Shown: piece by piece, positions 11,802-24,231 of the stretch
Numbering within the stretch: position 1 is the first letter of the stretch
Layout: every line of letters starts with the position of its first letter
Source: Leucogyrophana mollusca
Taxonomy: Eukaryota > Basidiomycota > Agaricomycetes > Boletales
Length of the DNA stretch: 64,000 bases
NCBI GenBank assembly: GCA_021014945.1
Contig: MU266399.1
Coordinates: 52,142-116,141, forward strand
Direction: 5' to 3'
Position numbers and translations under genes: made by a program
Notes under the pieces: generated by a model
Told to the model about the DNA's origin: nothing
Database searches by the model: none
Seen by the model: only the letters and a program-made list of their open reading frames with translations

Positions 11802-13082
11802 CACCTTCCAGAAGTAAATTGTGTACGCCGTCCTTTGAATCAGCATGAATCTACTCGTCATGAGCACTTGAATCGGGTGTTTGCGGGGTATATTGAATGA
11901 AAGATGGGGCCAAGCTGCGCTGGCATTACAATGATTATACGATACAAACTGGAAGGAATATATTTGACTCTAGTATCTGACTGTTTTGCCGAGTTCTTGA
12001 TGCAAAAAGCAATAAATATTGAGACCCGTAGGTCTACCACTCCGGGAAAGCGTGTCATCCTTGTGCAGGGGCCATGAGATGAGCGAAATCTTCGTGAAAA
12101 CATCAGGCGCGTCGTAACCAAAAAAGGAAATTACCGGAAGTGGCAACCAAAAAGTTCATGCCTTCAGAGAAATAGACTTCTCTGTATCGTTCCAATTTTA
12201 CGTATGTCACCCCGAAGGGGACAATATTGAGAGAGAAAGAGCTCAGAATGCGAGCAGAGTTCTGTTTTTGAGCTCGGAAGTGGGTGAGGAAGAGCACATC
12301 TAAACTGGAAGTGATCGACCAGAAATGGATAATGCTTTGTCAGGCTGTGCTTGTCGGAATCCGGGTTATGTTATGCGGCACTTCGGCATGCTTGTTTGGC
12401 TCATTCCCACGGCGACATCCTTTGGGTACGCTCAGCCAAAATTACGGGGGATGAGTACTTCAGTGACCTTGTTAGAGAAGAAGGTAACATGCTGCCATGT
12501 GCAGTCGCGACTACGCATCACGGCGGAGCGAGGATTGTTATGTTGACAACGAGGGACTAGCATATCCATAAGATCGTTACCGTAACTTTTGCCAGTGCCA
12601 CTACTTCACTGTAATTAATATATAAATGTTATACATATCCTGACCTCAGTTTAGTGATGCTGGCGGTACAGCACTTAGTGTAAGTATTTGACGTAGTGCA
12701 GCATTCGGTTTTTGGAGTAGGAACAGGAATACGAATGTCCCTAGTTCTTTGGCAGACCTTACCGACAGATGACAGTCGATCTGTGATTGTAACGTCTACC
12801 CATCGTGGTCGCCACCTTCTCAATAATGGAACTGTTCTGTGCGTTTAAAATTGTGGCATAGGCTGGGAAGGAAACGACAGAAGGCCCACGAACCACGGGC
12901 AAGCAATGATTCTTGAGTGAGCCCCTTTTCGATTGGTCCAGGTGTAATATCTAGCACAAATATGCGGCGTCGACTTTAACGTCGTGAAGTATTACTGTGG
13001 TATAACTGGGTAACACGTGGGATGCTGGCGAAAACGTATGTATGCGCGACAACAAAGCAATGACAATAAACGTCCCGCGCGA
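11802..13082. other. Intergenic region containing a decayed repeat
   Basis: About 1.28 kb between the MFS gene and the Avl9 3' end. The left half holds a diverged repeat listed separately (11898-12426). From about 12430 to 13080 nothing was recognised; the DNA is locally AT-rich near 12600. Confidence 0.5.
11898..12426 (+). repeat. Decayed dispersed repeat, copy A (related to 51892-52367)
   Basis: Two blocks match another intergenic site in the same order and orientation. Block 1 (11898-11973) resembles parts of 51892-52055, with a segment of roughly 90 bp missing here. Block 2 (12398-12426, 29 bp) is identical to 52339-52367. In the other copy the DNA between the blocks encodes a Helitron-type helicase tail. 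Here that segment is barely recognisable (a possible GDNIE trace near 12215). I read this as a relic of a Helitron or of a non-autonomous derivative. Confidence 0.5.
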
Positions 13083-16000
13083 TTATAAAGCCATACCTGC
13101 TGGCTCTTCCTCGACGTCGGTGGCATGGAACGAACTGCGGATCTGATGCGCTTCCTCTCCATCATGCTCCGGCATTTCCACAACCGTGGCTACACTTGGG
13201 CGGGACATCGTTGGAGATAGTGGCGTGTCAGGTATGCGCCCCCCGGGCGATGTCGGGGGGTGGAATGACGCTGTAGAACTTGACTCTGTCGAAGCAGCGC
13301 TATCAACACTCGCCCGCTGCATAGAGAACCGAGATGCCCGGTTGGACCAAAACGATTGAATACCCGCACCCCATGTGCTGAGCGCCGCCTTGGTCTCCGT
13401 CGCGGCTTGGGAAACACTCGCAGGGCGTGATACGCTGCTGACCACGGAATCCCTCGAGGTCTGCTGGCTCATGTTGACTCCAGATTTTGCTGTTTCGCTG
13501 GGTGACGATGGTATTTCAACCTCGGACTTCGTGATCTCCACTGGCGTGTCATAAGAGCTGCCCGAAAGATCTGACACCGACGAGGAGCTCGGGACACGCT
13601 GTTGCCAACGGCCTCGAACACCCTCCACGGCTTTGAAGAAGTTCGTAGAGCCGGCAGTCAAGGTCCTAGAAATGGCTTCACGGGTCGGCGCCAATTGCTG
13701 ATCTAGCTTGAGTTCCTGTATGCCCTCCGAGAGTCGCAGCCCTAGATCAGCCACAACAGAGGGCTTCTCATTACACGGATGTCTGAGTCAAGGAACTAAC
13801 GTGAGCATGAGCTGGTAACATAAGCTATTGGCTGACCGCGGTTCGACGATGTCAAAGAGCATGGGGTCCGTAGCTCTCTCCCAGACTTCATAGGCATTCG
13901 TCTTTGTGAATTCTGCTATCCACAGTGGGTTGAAGTCTTCTATTGAGTTGGTATCTCCACCTCCAGACTCTCGATCAGACACATCGTCAATGGTTGGACT
14001 AAGCCACGTACCTGTCCCTGTAATGATGACCCCACTGCCTTTGCCTTTTGCAAGGAAATCCCGATACCGGACGGAGGCCAAAGCGGCAGAGACATACTCC
14101 TCGAACTATACGGATGGTTACTTAGCTGAAGGTTTTGTAGACTGCCGGTCCGTCTTCCGTACCTTTGTCCTAAGATAATCGTCACTGCCTTTAAAGCTAC
14201 AACGGTGCTCAGCACAAACACCACATGGGATTTTGCTGAAAGCGCACTGCATGCCAGGTCTCGATGGATCGGCGTCATCCCAGGCATCGTTGACGTCTCT
14301 CACGATCTCATCCATCCACTTCCTATCTGCAGCGGTTAAACCAGCTAGTCGCTCTAGCCTTGGATTCCGGAACTCAAGTAAAGCCGTCTCTGTCTGGAGG
14401 GATAGTTCGAATGAGGACTTGTACTAGCTCAAAATATCGGAGTGACCTACGTTAATCAAGAGCTCGATTTCCTTCTGTTGCGTTACTATCGTATTGGTAC
14501 TTCCACACAACCAGCCTTGTGAGTCTTTGAGCAAATCAAGCTGCTGCAGCGGCAAGTATGGCTGAAAGAATGCGTCCTGGGCGATAGTAATAAGACGACG
14601 GAATAAACGCTGGAAGGCGTCAATGTCGCATACCTTGCCGAATAGATCCAGTGGTAGTCCCATATATGCCATCATGCTTTTCCGATCTGATGTTCGTAGT
14701 GAAGAGGGTCGCGATAGAGTAGGGGCACGTGCTGCGAGTGGTGGTGATCCGCAATCTTCTAGCGTTTGTAAGAGACCTAGAATGAGAAGTGATGTTAAGA
14801 AGACCAGCGAGATTATATGGGGGCGGGCCCGTACCGGGTACAAGTGACACGAGGGAGTATTGATAAGTACACAGTCGCTCCACTGGATGACCGAAAAACA
14901 TGATCTGTTGTATGATTAGTGAAAGGGTCGATCAAGTTTACTCGAACCTACGAACTTTTTTCTGTAACATTAGGGCCTTCAGGAGTACCAGAGTACGATG
15001 CCGGAAAGTGTGGACAAACTCTCGTCTAGCCGGTTAAGCATCAGTAATGGTAGCAAGATCGACAGCGCACTTACAAACTTGTGCCTAAAACATCCATGAG
15101 ACACCAACAGTGTAAAAGGAGAGTATAAAACTAACCGATGTATAGGCCACTTTCAGTAAGCTGAGTGCGCAACGATATCTCTAGGGAAGCTCCAAAGTCA
15201 ACGAGAATATCAAGATCCCGAAAATCTCTGATCCGTCCTTCGCTGTCAATACCAGGTAGTAAACAACAATTAAAGTGCAGACCTCTGTTCAAACAATGCG
15301 CGAGTGACGACGCCTAACTTATCCCTACGTGAAGTGATTTGTGAGAGCTGCGTCGCGCGTAATCATGAATGAACTCACCGTATGGGGCCGAATACAGGTT
15401 TGGAAGCTAAGACAACGACAGCTTTTTGGACAATTGATCGTGTAACATCTACATCTTTTACAAGGAGAGCAGAGGTAGCTATCTGGCGATTACATCTGCA
15501 GGACAGGATTAGATCCACATTTCAGGATGTGCACGGAAGAAAACTTTACGAGATGCCGAATATTGTGGTGGGATTCGCGGTAGTGGGAACCAGGTGGAAA
15601 TACGAATAATCCTCGAGGGACTATGGTAGCCTATGAGGGAACCACACGCTCCAAGCCCGACAAACACTTACAAGATGGGCGCCATCAGGTAACGCTAAGA
15701 ACGGGAGCATTTTGGCTACTTCCTCGTCCTCGAAGATGTCTCCCTTGCAGAACTCTATTTTTGGACCTACCTGAAAACCTGGTTCAAAGCTGAACGCGCT
15801 CAGAATGACTCTGAGCTCACCAAGTGGTTAAAATCGATTAGAGCGATTCCAAGCACCAAAGGGCCCTCCGGAGGCTGCAACAGCATGGATTCTGGCCTTG
15901 CCTTTCTAGAATATGACGAAGTCGCGGAGGTGAATGAGTCTGCGTCGGTGGTCCCCGAAGAGGGAGTGGGTGGATACGTAGGAAGTGTGCTCCGTTTCGG

Positions 16001-16348
16001 CTCCTCGTACGCAGAGAAAGCCGCAGATGGAGCAGCAGACGTGACCGAACTCGCTCGCCGCGCGTCAACTCCGCTGTCGGATTCGCTCACATCGTCAGTT
16101 TCGGAGCCAAAGTCGATTTCTAAAGAATCCTCTTGAGATCCGTTTTTTGCAAAGAATTCGCGAGCGTGCAAAGGGGTATTGGCGGAATGGCGTGGAGAGT
16201 TTGCCGGGGATGAAAGAGAGATCGAGCGCTGGGAAGCGGTGTCAGCGTCGTCGGTCTCTTCCTCGTCGTGGTCGTCGTGACGGTCATGATCTTCGGGTGG
16301 TAATGTAGAGTTATTCAACTCAAGGCGAGCATCATCTACGACAGACAT
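13083..16348 (-). CDS. AVL9: Avl9-family DENN-domain protein (late secretory pathway)
   Basis: Avl9 acts in exocytic vesicle transport from the late Golgi and carries a DENN-like fold. It starts MSVVDDARLELNNSTLPPED. An acidic Ser-rich N-terminal tail is followed by LVLGIALIDFNHLVGPKIEF, the first DENN strand block, and DIFEDEEVAKMLPFLALPDG. Further on come DVTRSIVQKAVVVLASKPVF, REFVHTFRHRTLVLLKALML, PYLPLQQLDLLKDSQGWLCG and STNTIVTQQKEIELLIN. The C-terminal third is Ser/Thr-rich and ends EEEPAGMAL. About ten introns are required. Exons across 14900-15660 are short and their edges are uncertain. The gene appears complete. Confidence 0.87.
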
Positions 16349-16599
16349 GCTTGTCTCTATGGATCCTTGGTTGCTATAGTATGTAGAGCTTTTGGCTCTC
16401 TAGAGAGTCGAAACCCGAAGGTGTGTGATTCGGAGGACATAATTGGACCCGGCTTATCTCACGTGGCTCTACTAATTATGCACACCCTTTCAGCTCCTGC
16501 CAACACGGATCTGGTGTGCGACTGGCACGACTTCACAGGGCGGGCACGATCGAAGGGGAACTTTCTTATTTCACAGCCGCCATCTTGTACCTTTAAACG

Positions 16600-17634
16600 A
16601 TGGCCATGCTGTACCTCATCCTCTCGATCCTTCTCTGCTCGGTGCTAGCAGTTCCCGCAATATCGGGTGATAGGCAGCAGGCTGTCCTAGGTGACTCCAC
16701 CGCCCTTGACCTACCGAAGCCTGAAGTTGGTTGGGCCGACCCAAGGGGAAATGGCGGTCGTTTTCTTGACGTGAGCCCACAAACGCATGGTCCGAGCCCG
16801 GCTAACGTGTTCCACAGTTCACCACTCCGAGATTCGGAGAACCATTGAATGTAATCATAACAAACGAATCGGATCCCTTCATCCTCACCGATGAGGGATT
16901 TCGGCTGTACTACAAGTGCGTCCAACACGCGATCCCGTTCTATCTTACCCTGATCAACATTATTCAAGGTCCATTGGGTTCTCCGAGGAATGCTTGGGTC
17001 TCCACTACGGCCATGTCCATAAGGCAGACCTGGGGGACGGTGACGGGAGAAAGTCCGAGCATATCCTTGCTCGGCAGTATTACTTCCCAAGGTGGGGGAC
17101 GTGCTGGGAAAGCATTGCAGGTCCGTCTTCACTGTTGGACAGGAAGGGTTCACCTGTTGACACCCCGTTACCACAGGAGGCAACCATTTCCGAGCATGGA
17201 AACAGAATGGTACAGACATAGACACTGGCGCGTGGTTCCTGGGGTGTGTGGTGGATTAATGTTACTCATAGCAGCGCTGACGCTTCTCATACAGTGTATC
17301 TAAGGAAGAGGTAATGCGCTGTTCTTGACTTGTGCTACACTTTTCCATTTATGCTTACGTATCGAAAAGAATTCAAGCAAGCATCATATGATCGTTCCAG
17401 ACGGGTACAACATTGGTCGCGACCTCCTCGTCGGCACGGCCGCCTCCGGAAGTAGTTGGAACGGGATGTCTTGGAAGGCTGACGTTGAATGGAGAGAGGG
17501 GCTCCTTGAACCTGGTTCGAGAGGTCTGTTGTCTTTCTTCTTAAATATATACCATCGCTGACAGTACCTCAGGCGTTAATCATGCCATTGCACAAGACGG
17601 TCGCATTGCAATCTTAACCGTCCATCGCCTGTGA
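16600..17634 (+). CDS. Secreted protein of unknown function
   Basis: Starts MAMLYLILSILLCSVLAVPA, a clear signal peptide, so it is probably secreted. The mature part has RFGEPLNVIITNESDPFILT, RLYYKSIGFSEECLGLHYGH, ARQYYFPRWGTCWESIAGGN, FRAWKQNGTDIDTGAWFLGV, then an exon with DGYNIGRDLLV and WKADVEWREGLLEPGS. The last exon encodes GVNHAIAQDGRIAILTVHRL. Several introns link these. I recall similar proteins in many Agaricomycetes with no known activity and no catalytic motif I can name. Two single Cys residues (in EECLG and GTCWE) could form a disulphide. It is divergently arranged with Avl9, about 250 bp apart. Confidence 0.7.
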
Positions 17635-17985
17635 GGCTGACGGGTGTTGTACACATTATTTATCTTCACTATAGACTGACTTTTGTAGATTGCCCCCTGT
17701 AACATTGATACCTTATGGACTAGGGTCTCATGGACGATGTTGCCACTCCCACTAGCCCTGTTTTGTACCCTCGTTGTCATTGCGAGTGCACCTTAAAGTA
17801 TGTATTGTGCAGTAAACATAACATGAAATGCATCAATATCTATTTATTATTACAACAACTGCTATTACAAATACTGGCGATGACGAGCAAGCAAGACGTG
17901 TTGGAAACAATGCGAAGAGAAAGAGTGAGCATAGTATGAAACATTGCGATGATATCCACGACGATAAAAAGATACCCAAACCCTC
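17635..17985. other. Convergent intergenic region, no gene seen
   Basis: About 350 bp between the 3' ends of the secreted-protein gene and ribonucleotide reductase. It is AT-rich near 17840-17880 and probably holds both 3' untranslated regions. Confidence 0.5.
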
Positions 17986-20900
17986 TTAGCCAGAGCACAT
18001 GACACACGCATCCTTGTTCTCCAGCGAGCACATCAGCTGTGCCTCCGCGAGCTCCCTGTCTTTTTGACGCTGCAGGGCGGCGGCGTACTCGGGATCGAGG
18101 TTCGCTGTGTCTTGTGTCTTGTCATCAGGTGCGCGTGAAGATGAGAGCGGTGCTGTATGGTTGTCCAATTCCGACGAAGACGAAGAGGTTGACAGGACAG
18201 GGGCAGGGACCGACGATCGTGGGGCGCCCCGAACCGGTGAAGGCGAGGCCGAAGGGGTAGGGATGCCCGCTGCCGTTCGGGCCTTGCCCGCCGTCTCCTG
18301 AGTCTTCGCCGTCTTTAAGACACTCTGGTCGATAGTGAACTGGATAGCCTGAGCAGCGGGGCGTGTGCGTAAGTAGTACATTCCGGTCTTGAGACCCTTC
18401 TTCCATCCGTAAAAGTGCATGCTCGTCAGCTGACCCATCGTCGGCGACTGGAGATGGATGTTCAAGCTTTGACTCTGACAGATGAATGCACCGCGATCGG
18501 CAGCGAGATCAATGACTTTCTTTTGGCTGATCTCCCAAACGGTCTTGTAGATTGCCTTGACATCGTCAGGGATGGTAGGAATGTTTGCGACGGAACCATT
18601 ATGAGCGATGATCATGTTCTTCATCTCGTCGTCCCAGAGTTTGCGCTCGACGAGATCTCTGAGCAACCAAGGGCAAACGACTTGGAATTCCCCGGCAAGC
18701 ACGCGACGAGTGTAGATGTTGCTGTAAAAAGTAATTGAGCTTGTGTCGCTGCCGTTACTGGATATGATTTACCTGGTGTATGGCTCGAAGCACTCGTTGA
18801 AGCCCAAAATTTGGCTTGTCGAAGCAGTCGGCATGGGGGCGACAAGCAAAGAGTTCCTAAGACCAGTCTGAGCGATCTTGGCCTTCAGGCTGGTCCAGTC
18901 CCACAGGTCGGTCGGGGTTACTCCCCAAAGGTCATATTGGAGCTGCCCAAGATCAGCCGGGCTGCCTCGGTATGTCTGATAAGGCCCCTCCTTCTCCGCC
19001 ATCTCGCAACTAGCTTCCAGAGCTGCATGGTAGATAGTTTCGAAGATCTGCAGATTGAGGTGCCTTGCCTCGGGAGAATCGAAGGGGAGACGGAGAATCA
19101 TGAAAGTGTCAGCGAGACCTTGGACGCCAAGACCGATGGGACGATGACGCATGTTCGAGTTGCGCGACTCTGGCGTTGGGTAGTAGTTGACGTCAATGAC
19201 GCGATTCAAGTTGAAGGCAACCACCTTGCAAACATCGTGCAGCTTCTGGAAATCGTAGCGACCACCGGAAATGAAGGAAGGAAGAGCGAGAGATGCGAGA
19301 TTGCAGACAGCGGTTTCGTCAGGGGAGGAGTATTCAATGATTTCAGTGCACAAATTGGATGACTTGATAGTGCCCAAGTTCTTCTGGTTTGATTTGGCTG
19401 AAGCTGAGGTTTAATTTCATCCAGCTAAGCATGTCAAAGTCTAACATACCATTGGCAGCATCCTTATAGCACATGAATGGACCACCAGTCTCGATCTGGG
19501 CCTCCAGAATGGCGTACCAAAGCTTCTGGGCGGGAACCACTCGACGCTGGCGCCCTTCCTTCTCGTACTTCTCGTAGAGGGCCTCGAACTCTTCTCCATG
19601 AACCTCGTGGAGACCTGGTGCCTCGTTGGGGCAGAACAGCGACCAATCGGCGTTTGCCTCCACTCGCTTCATACTGCAGGGAGAAATATCAGCTAACATC
19701 CTAGAGTGAATGTTGAAGTACGATACTTACAACAGATCGCAAATCCAAAGTGCATAGAACAAGTCGCGGGCGCGGGACTCCTCCTTTCCATGGTTCTTCC
19801 TCAGATCAAGGAAATCGAACACGTCGTTGTGCCATGGTTCGAGGTATATCGCGAACGCGCCAGGACGCTTGTTGCCTCCCTGATCGACGTAGCGTGCGGT
19901 GGCATCGTAAGCCCGGAGCATGGGCACGATACCATTTGAGTATCCATTAGTACCAGCAATGTAAGAGCTATAAAAGCGACAAAGATCAATACCGACGAGA
20001 TCACACTGAAAATCATGCGACTCACCCGGTGGCACGGATACAGTGTATATTCAGGCCGATACCGCCGGCCGTTTTGCTGATCATCGCACAAGACTTGAGT
20101 GTATCGTATATGCCTTCAATAGAATCGTCTTTCATGCAGACCAGGAAACATGAGCTCAGCTGTGGATGGGGTGTGCCGGCGTTAAATAGGGTTGGTGAAG
20201 CGTGGGTGAAGTACCGCTCCGACATCAGGTTGTATGTCTCCAGTACGCGTTCAATATCTGCACCGTGTATTCCAACTGCAACGCGCATGATCATGTGCTG
20301 AGGGCGTTCTGCGACGCGGCCGTCAATGCGAAGGAGGTACGACCGCTCTAGCGTCTTAAAACCGAAGCTACATACATCGTCAATCATTGAGTCAGGAGTC
20401 AAACTTGCAAGGACGCACTAATTGTAGCTGAAATCACGATCGTAGATGATCGCAGAGTCGAGCACCTCCGCATGAGTTTGAACAAGGTTGTATGTCTCCT
20501 CCGAAATCATACTGGCTGACTTGCCATTCTTGGGGTTCACTGAAAGCGTGTCAGTAGTGAGCAATCTGCCTGTCCATAATAAACATACCGTAAGTGTACA
20601 GATCCTTGACTACTTGGGAGAAGCTCTTTTTTGTTTCCTTGTGAAGGTTTGAGATGGCGATACGCGCCGCGAGCACGGCATAGTCGGGATGTTTGGTAGT
20701 AAGGTATGCGGCAGTCTCCGCAGCGAGGTTCTGCGCAACGCGTCAATATACACCCCGGGCATGAATGATGACGCATACGTCGAGTTCAACAGTCGTGACG
20801 CCTTGATAAACACCTGCAACCACTTTCTGTGTGACTCTGGCAGGAAGCATTGTGAATATAAGCAACATCAGCAGAGACAACCACTCACTCTATCGGATCT

Positions 20901-21195
20901 ACGTAGTCTAAATCGAGGCCATAGCAGAGTTTGTTTATCCTTGCAGTGATCTATGGGGAGTGTGCTCAGGCACCAAACACGGCGACAACATCAGGGCGCG
21001 TACCTTATCGAACTGGACCTGCTCCCTGCGGCTAGAGGTCGTAGTTACGTCAGTAAAAGGTCTATATACGCGTCATATCGCAGGGCGAAGCGACTGACCC
21101 ATCTATGGAGCGGGATCGAAAGGTTAGTTAGATGTAACTGGCACCTTGAACACACGGAAAGACGTGCCTCTTTTGAATACGTATTGGCGAAGCAT
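17986..21195 (-). CDS. RNR1: Ribonucleoside-diphosphate reductase, large subunit
   Basis: Class Ia large subunit, which reduces ribonucleoside diphosphates for DNA synthesis. The start [10 protein letters not shown] leads the ATP-cone (EQVQFDKITARI-type region, 20980-21150). [40 protein letters not shown] (first redox Cys), [13 protein letters not shown] (the N-x-C-x-E active-site triad), and [12 protein letters not shown] (second redox Cys) are all present. [12 protein letters not shown] carries the Tyr pair of the radical path. The tail ends DACVMCSG, a C-x2-C shuttle. All key residues I know are present. About ten introns are needed. The exact 5' exon edges (21020-21150) are uncertain because the donor after the first exon is not obvious. 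Confidence 0.96.
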
Positions 21196-21770
21196 CTCCT
21201 CAATGACTATATTGAGTGAGGGGTAAAGTGAAAGAAGGCGGGTGTGGTGGTGGATGAGATGAAGGAGGAGATGGACGCGTCGCGCAGATTTTAAGTGGCG
21301 TGTTGAATTACTAAGCAATCAGTAATCAGTAATACCCCTAAATAGGTATGCAAGTCACTTTCAGTAGATATTTTAACCCACTTTCAAAGGCACCAATGCC
21401 GAGGCTGTTGGTTATGTGAGGCGTAGATATAGGTTTGGTTATTACTGGAGACTCTTCAAGATTTTTTTCCAGTCAGAGTCGAATTTATTTCGGTTTTCTT
21501 TATCTCTTGTGACTGCTATAAGTGACGACGCGTGACAAGTGTAACGGTGAAATCGCGTCGTCGTCGCGCTAATCAACGAAGTAATCAGCGCGTTGTTTTG
21601 TTGTATTTGCTATACGCGTTTCCTCCCTCGCCCAGTGACACGCGCCGCCTGAGTCAAGTTTAGCTGCGCAACTCGGTCCCGAGTTTTCCATTCTAGTTCT
21701 GGGCCCCTTGAAGTTGTTGTGTTTCACCGGCAAATCTGTGACAGAAGCCTTTCTGCCGATATATCCTGAG
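21196..21770. promoter_or_regulatory. Divergent promoter with ACGCGT (MCB) boxes upstream of RNR1
   Basis: ACGCGT occurs at 21275-21280, 21528-21533 and 21614-21619, with a fourth at 21068-21073 inside the first part of RNR1. Other CGCG-rich stretches lie at 21545-21600. In yeasts ACGCGT is the MluI cell-cycle box bound by MBF, which drives ribonucleotide reductase at G1/S. The same region also serves the divergent hypothetical gene. Confidence 0.55.
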
Positions 21771-22342
21771 ATGCAGCATGCTCAAGTCATGCTTGCAGGC
21801 GATCCGGCATATGGATCTCCCGTCATTCGCCCTCCGTCGCCAGCCAGTTCCATTGGGACAGCCTACCCCGCCGACGATACATCGCTTTCGGACGTGGAAC
21901 TGAGCCAAGACGCGTTCGATAGGAAGTGGACAGCCAAGCTGAGGCTCGATTGGCCAAAAGATGAGGAACTAAGGAAAGATGACTCTCCTTTGATAAGCCC
22001 TCCCAGGAACCCAGCTGAAGAGAAACGTACGCCATAACAATGCCCATGCATCGCACTCACATCTGACACGTAGTTTCCGCCACCATAGTGATGTATGAGT
22101 CAATCCTTCGTGGCTTTCGTTTGCGAGTGCAACAGCTAGAAGAGGACGCGATTTTCCAGCGAACCCTCATGCGCGGTTCCCAGGTTGGGCTCAAGCAACG
22201 CCCTTCATCTGATAACATCGACACTCTGATGCAGAGCATGATGACCACTACGTTAGGCAGTGGACCAAATCGCACTCATAACGTCTCAGACGGGCCCTGG
22301 AATAGGGGTTCCAAATCCGATAGCATTACCAAGGGCAATTGA
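21771..22342 (+). CDS. Hypothetical protein
   Basis: Two exons. The first starts MQHAQVMLAGDPAYGSPVIR and continues to KWTAKLRLDWPKDEELRKDD and NPAEEKL. An intron of about 50 bp follows (GTACGC to ACGTAG, near 22025-22073). The second exon reads SATIVMYESILRGFRLRVQQ, LEEDAIFQRTLMRG and LMQSMMTTTLGS, ending DSITKGN. The second exon has a likely helix with coiled-coil character (ILRGFRLRVQQLEEDAIFQR). I chose the ATG at 21771; no earlier in-frame ATG was found. No known domain. The layout (Ser/Pro-rich head, helical middle, polar tail) suggests a small regulatory or structural protein, but function is unknown. Confidence 0.55.
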
Positions 22343-22517
22343 TAACAACATGGAGACAAATGGATGGGAAGGGGACGAAAAGAGCAGCAAACATTGACAT
22401 ACGTACGTGTAGCGATACATAAATTTTACCCTTTCAAACAGATCACAACGATGCAGAAGTCTGCCGAATACAACGAAGCCGCACAAGCAAAGAAGCACGA
22501 GTCTCATAAGACCACAA

Positions 22518-23921
22518 TCAATACTCACCTCCTTCGAAAAAATAGTCCGGCAGTGCGTCCTGAATCTGCTTTATCTTGTCTTGTATCGAGCGCCTAGCCG
22601 ACGTTCTGCAATCGTGATGCATATATGTGGCTGAGCCCCATTTGTCGAACTCTTTCACGATTGCGTTCAACCTTCCAAGCACATCTGCCGCACCGAGCGC
22701 CAGCACGCCTTCCGTCCTTGTTTTGTCTTTCCAGAAATCTGACCAGCTTTGAGTGCATCCATGCTGATGCCACGTTGCCCCGCAGGATTGAGCATGGTCG
22801 AAATGCGGTGGGATGACGCGGAGCCGCTCCCAAGCCTTCGAGAGGCGGTGATAGCCTGACAACAGTCGAAGCTGCTGCGTCGGATTGACCACAAGTCGTT
22901 CTGGTCCATCCGGGCTACCTTGGACCTCGCCTTCAACAAAAGTCCCCTCAGAGTCCTGGCTAGACACGATCACAGCTCTTTGCAGGACCTCAAGATATGC
23001 GATGCCTCGTAAGTGCCTGATGTCCAGTTCGTCTGCAAGAGACATCGCCAAGTACGCGTATTGGAGGGACAACGACATTAGTTGCTGCAACAGCGCGACC
23101 ATAGTTTCGAGGAGGCGTGCGTGACTGCACATCTGTGCAAGACGGATTAAGCGTGTTATCTGTACCTTGCTGTCCAGCAACGCGGGTGATTGGATGTTGG
23201 GTGCAAAGGGAAACGCCAGAGGAATGGTGTTCAAAAGGGGAGATGGTTTCCTCTCAACATACTCCTGGATCGCATCCAGCGCCCATGTTTCGGTTGACTT
23301 GAAGGAGTATTTGCTGGAGATGCGGGCGATGTCAATCAGGCGATTGAGATCAGCTTGCGGGGAGCGAACAGTGCTGAGCTCATGGGGTCTGAAAATCAAG
23401 TGGTGAATGTTCTCTTTTGTATGATGTTCGGAAGGTTATCTTACAAGGCGTAGAGGACCCACAGGAAATTTCTAAATTCCTCGACTGTGTCCCCATGTAG
23501 CACGATGGGATTATCATCCGAAGTTCCTTCTGCCGGCAAGTCTCCCTGTGGCAGCGTAAACATCGTGCTGAAAGAGGACTGGTCCTTTGACAAGATCGTC
23601 CTGTGAACCTGTACCCCCAAGTCGACAGCTCAGAAAGGACCTAAACTTGAACCACATGCTACCCACATTGAAAAGCGTGGTTTCGATCCGCAATATGCAG
23701 CTTCCGTCAGAGAAGTAGTATAACTCGTCTCTCTCGAGCTCTTTGGGGGCCATGACGGGTGAAAGTACGACGTCAGAAGAAGCTTGACTAATGCTGCGGT
23801 GGCGAGCGCGTTTCCTCAGAGGCGAGTCTGTGCGCCGAGGAGATGACCCAGTGTCATCCAGTTCTGGATAGAAGGCTTCTCCGCCGTCTGAAAGTATCGG
23901 GGAAGTAGCAAGTCCTGCCAT
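22518..23921 (-). CDS. BTB/POZ-domain protein, fungal type (copy 1)
   Basis: Fungal BTB-domain protein; these usually mediate protein-protein contacts and the target is unknown. It starts MAGLATSPILSDGGEAFYPE, then a Ser/Arg-rich head. The BTB block reads YYFSDGSCILRIETTLFNVH (strand B1 and the first helix), then LSKDQSSFSTMFTLPQG and NPIVLHGDTVEEFRNFLWVL. The C-terminal half is helical, with RLIDIARISSKYSFKSTETW, RLIRLAQMCSHARLLETMVA and RLLSGYHRLSKAWERLR, and ends LPDYFFEGGEY. Two introns interrupt the BTB domain. It resembles the protein at 56623-57913 along its whole length. Confidence 0.85.
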
Positions 23922-24231
23922 GAGCTATAAATTCATCTAACAGGTGGCATCGACATGATAAAGCACGGGAGCAGAGGGCAGTTGCAGGTGTCGGAGCACC
24001 TCAACGCCGCTGAGTTTGTAAATAGTCGGAGTACATTTGCTCCCGGTTTCCCCCCGTGCCGCCCAACTTTGCTATTGATACCTTATTGCAATTAATATTA
24101 TCCCGCAATATGCTTGGGTGTTCTTTGAGAGGCTCTGACACGGAGGGCGTTCCCCAACATGCTTTATTTGTGTCTCGCCGCATTCTCACATAAGAGCAGA
24201 CGTCCCCCTCGTTTGCGATAAACCACCCAGC
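23922..24231. promoter_or_regulatory. Divergent intergenic region between BTB copy 1 and aldo-keto reductase 1
   Basis: About 310 bp. Presumed promoters for both genes. No element was recognised. Confidence 0.4.

Noticed and set aside
16593..17225. 210-codon open frame on the minus strand
   Set aside because: It is antisense to the secreted-protein gene, which has a signal peptide and consistent splicing.
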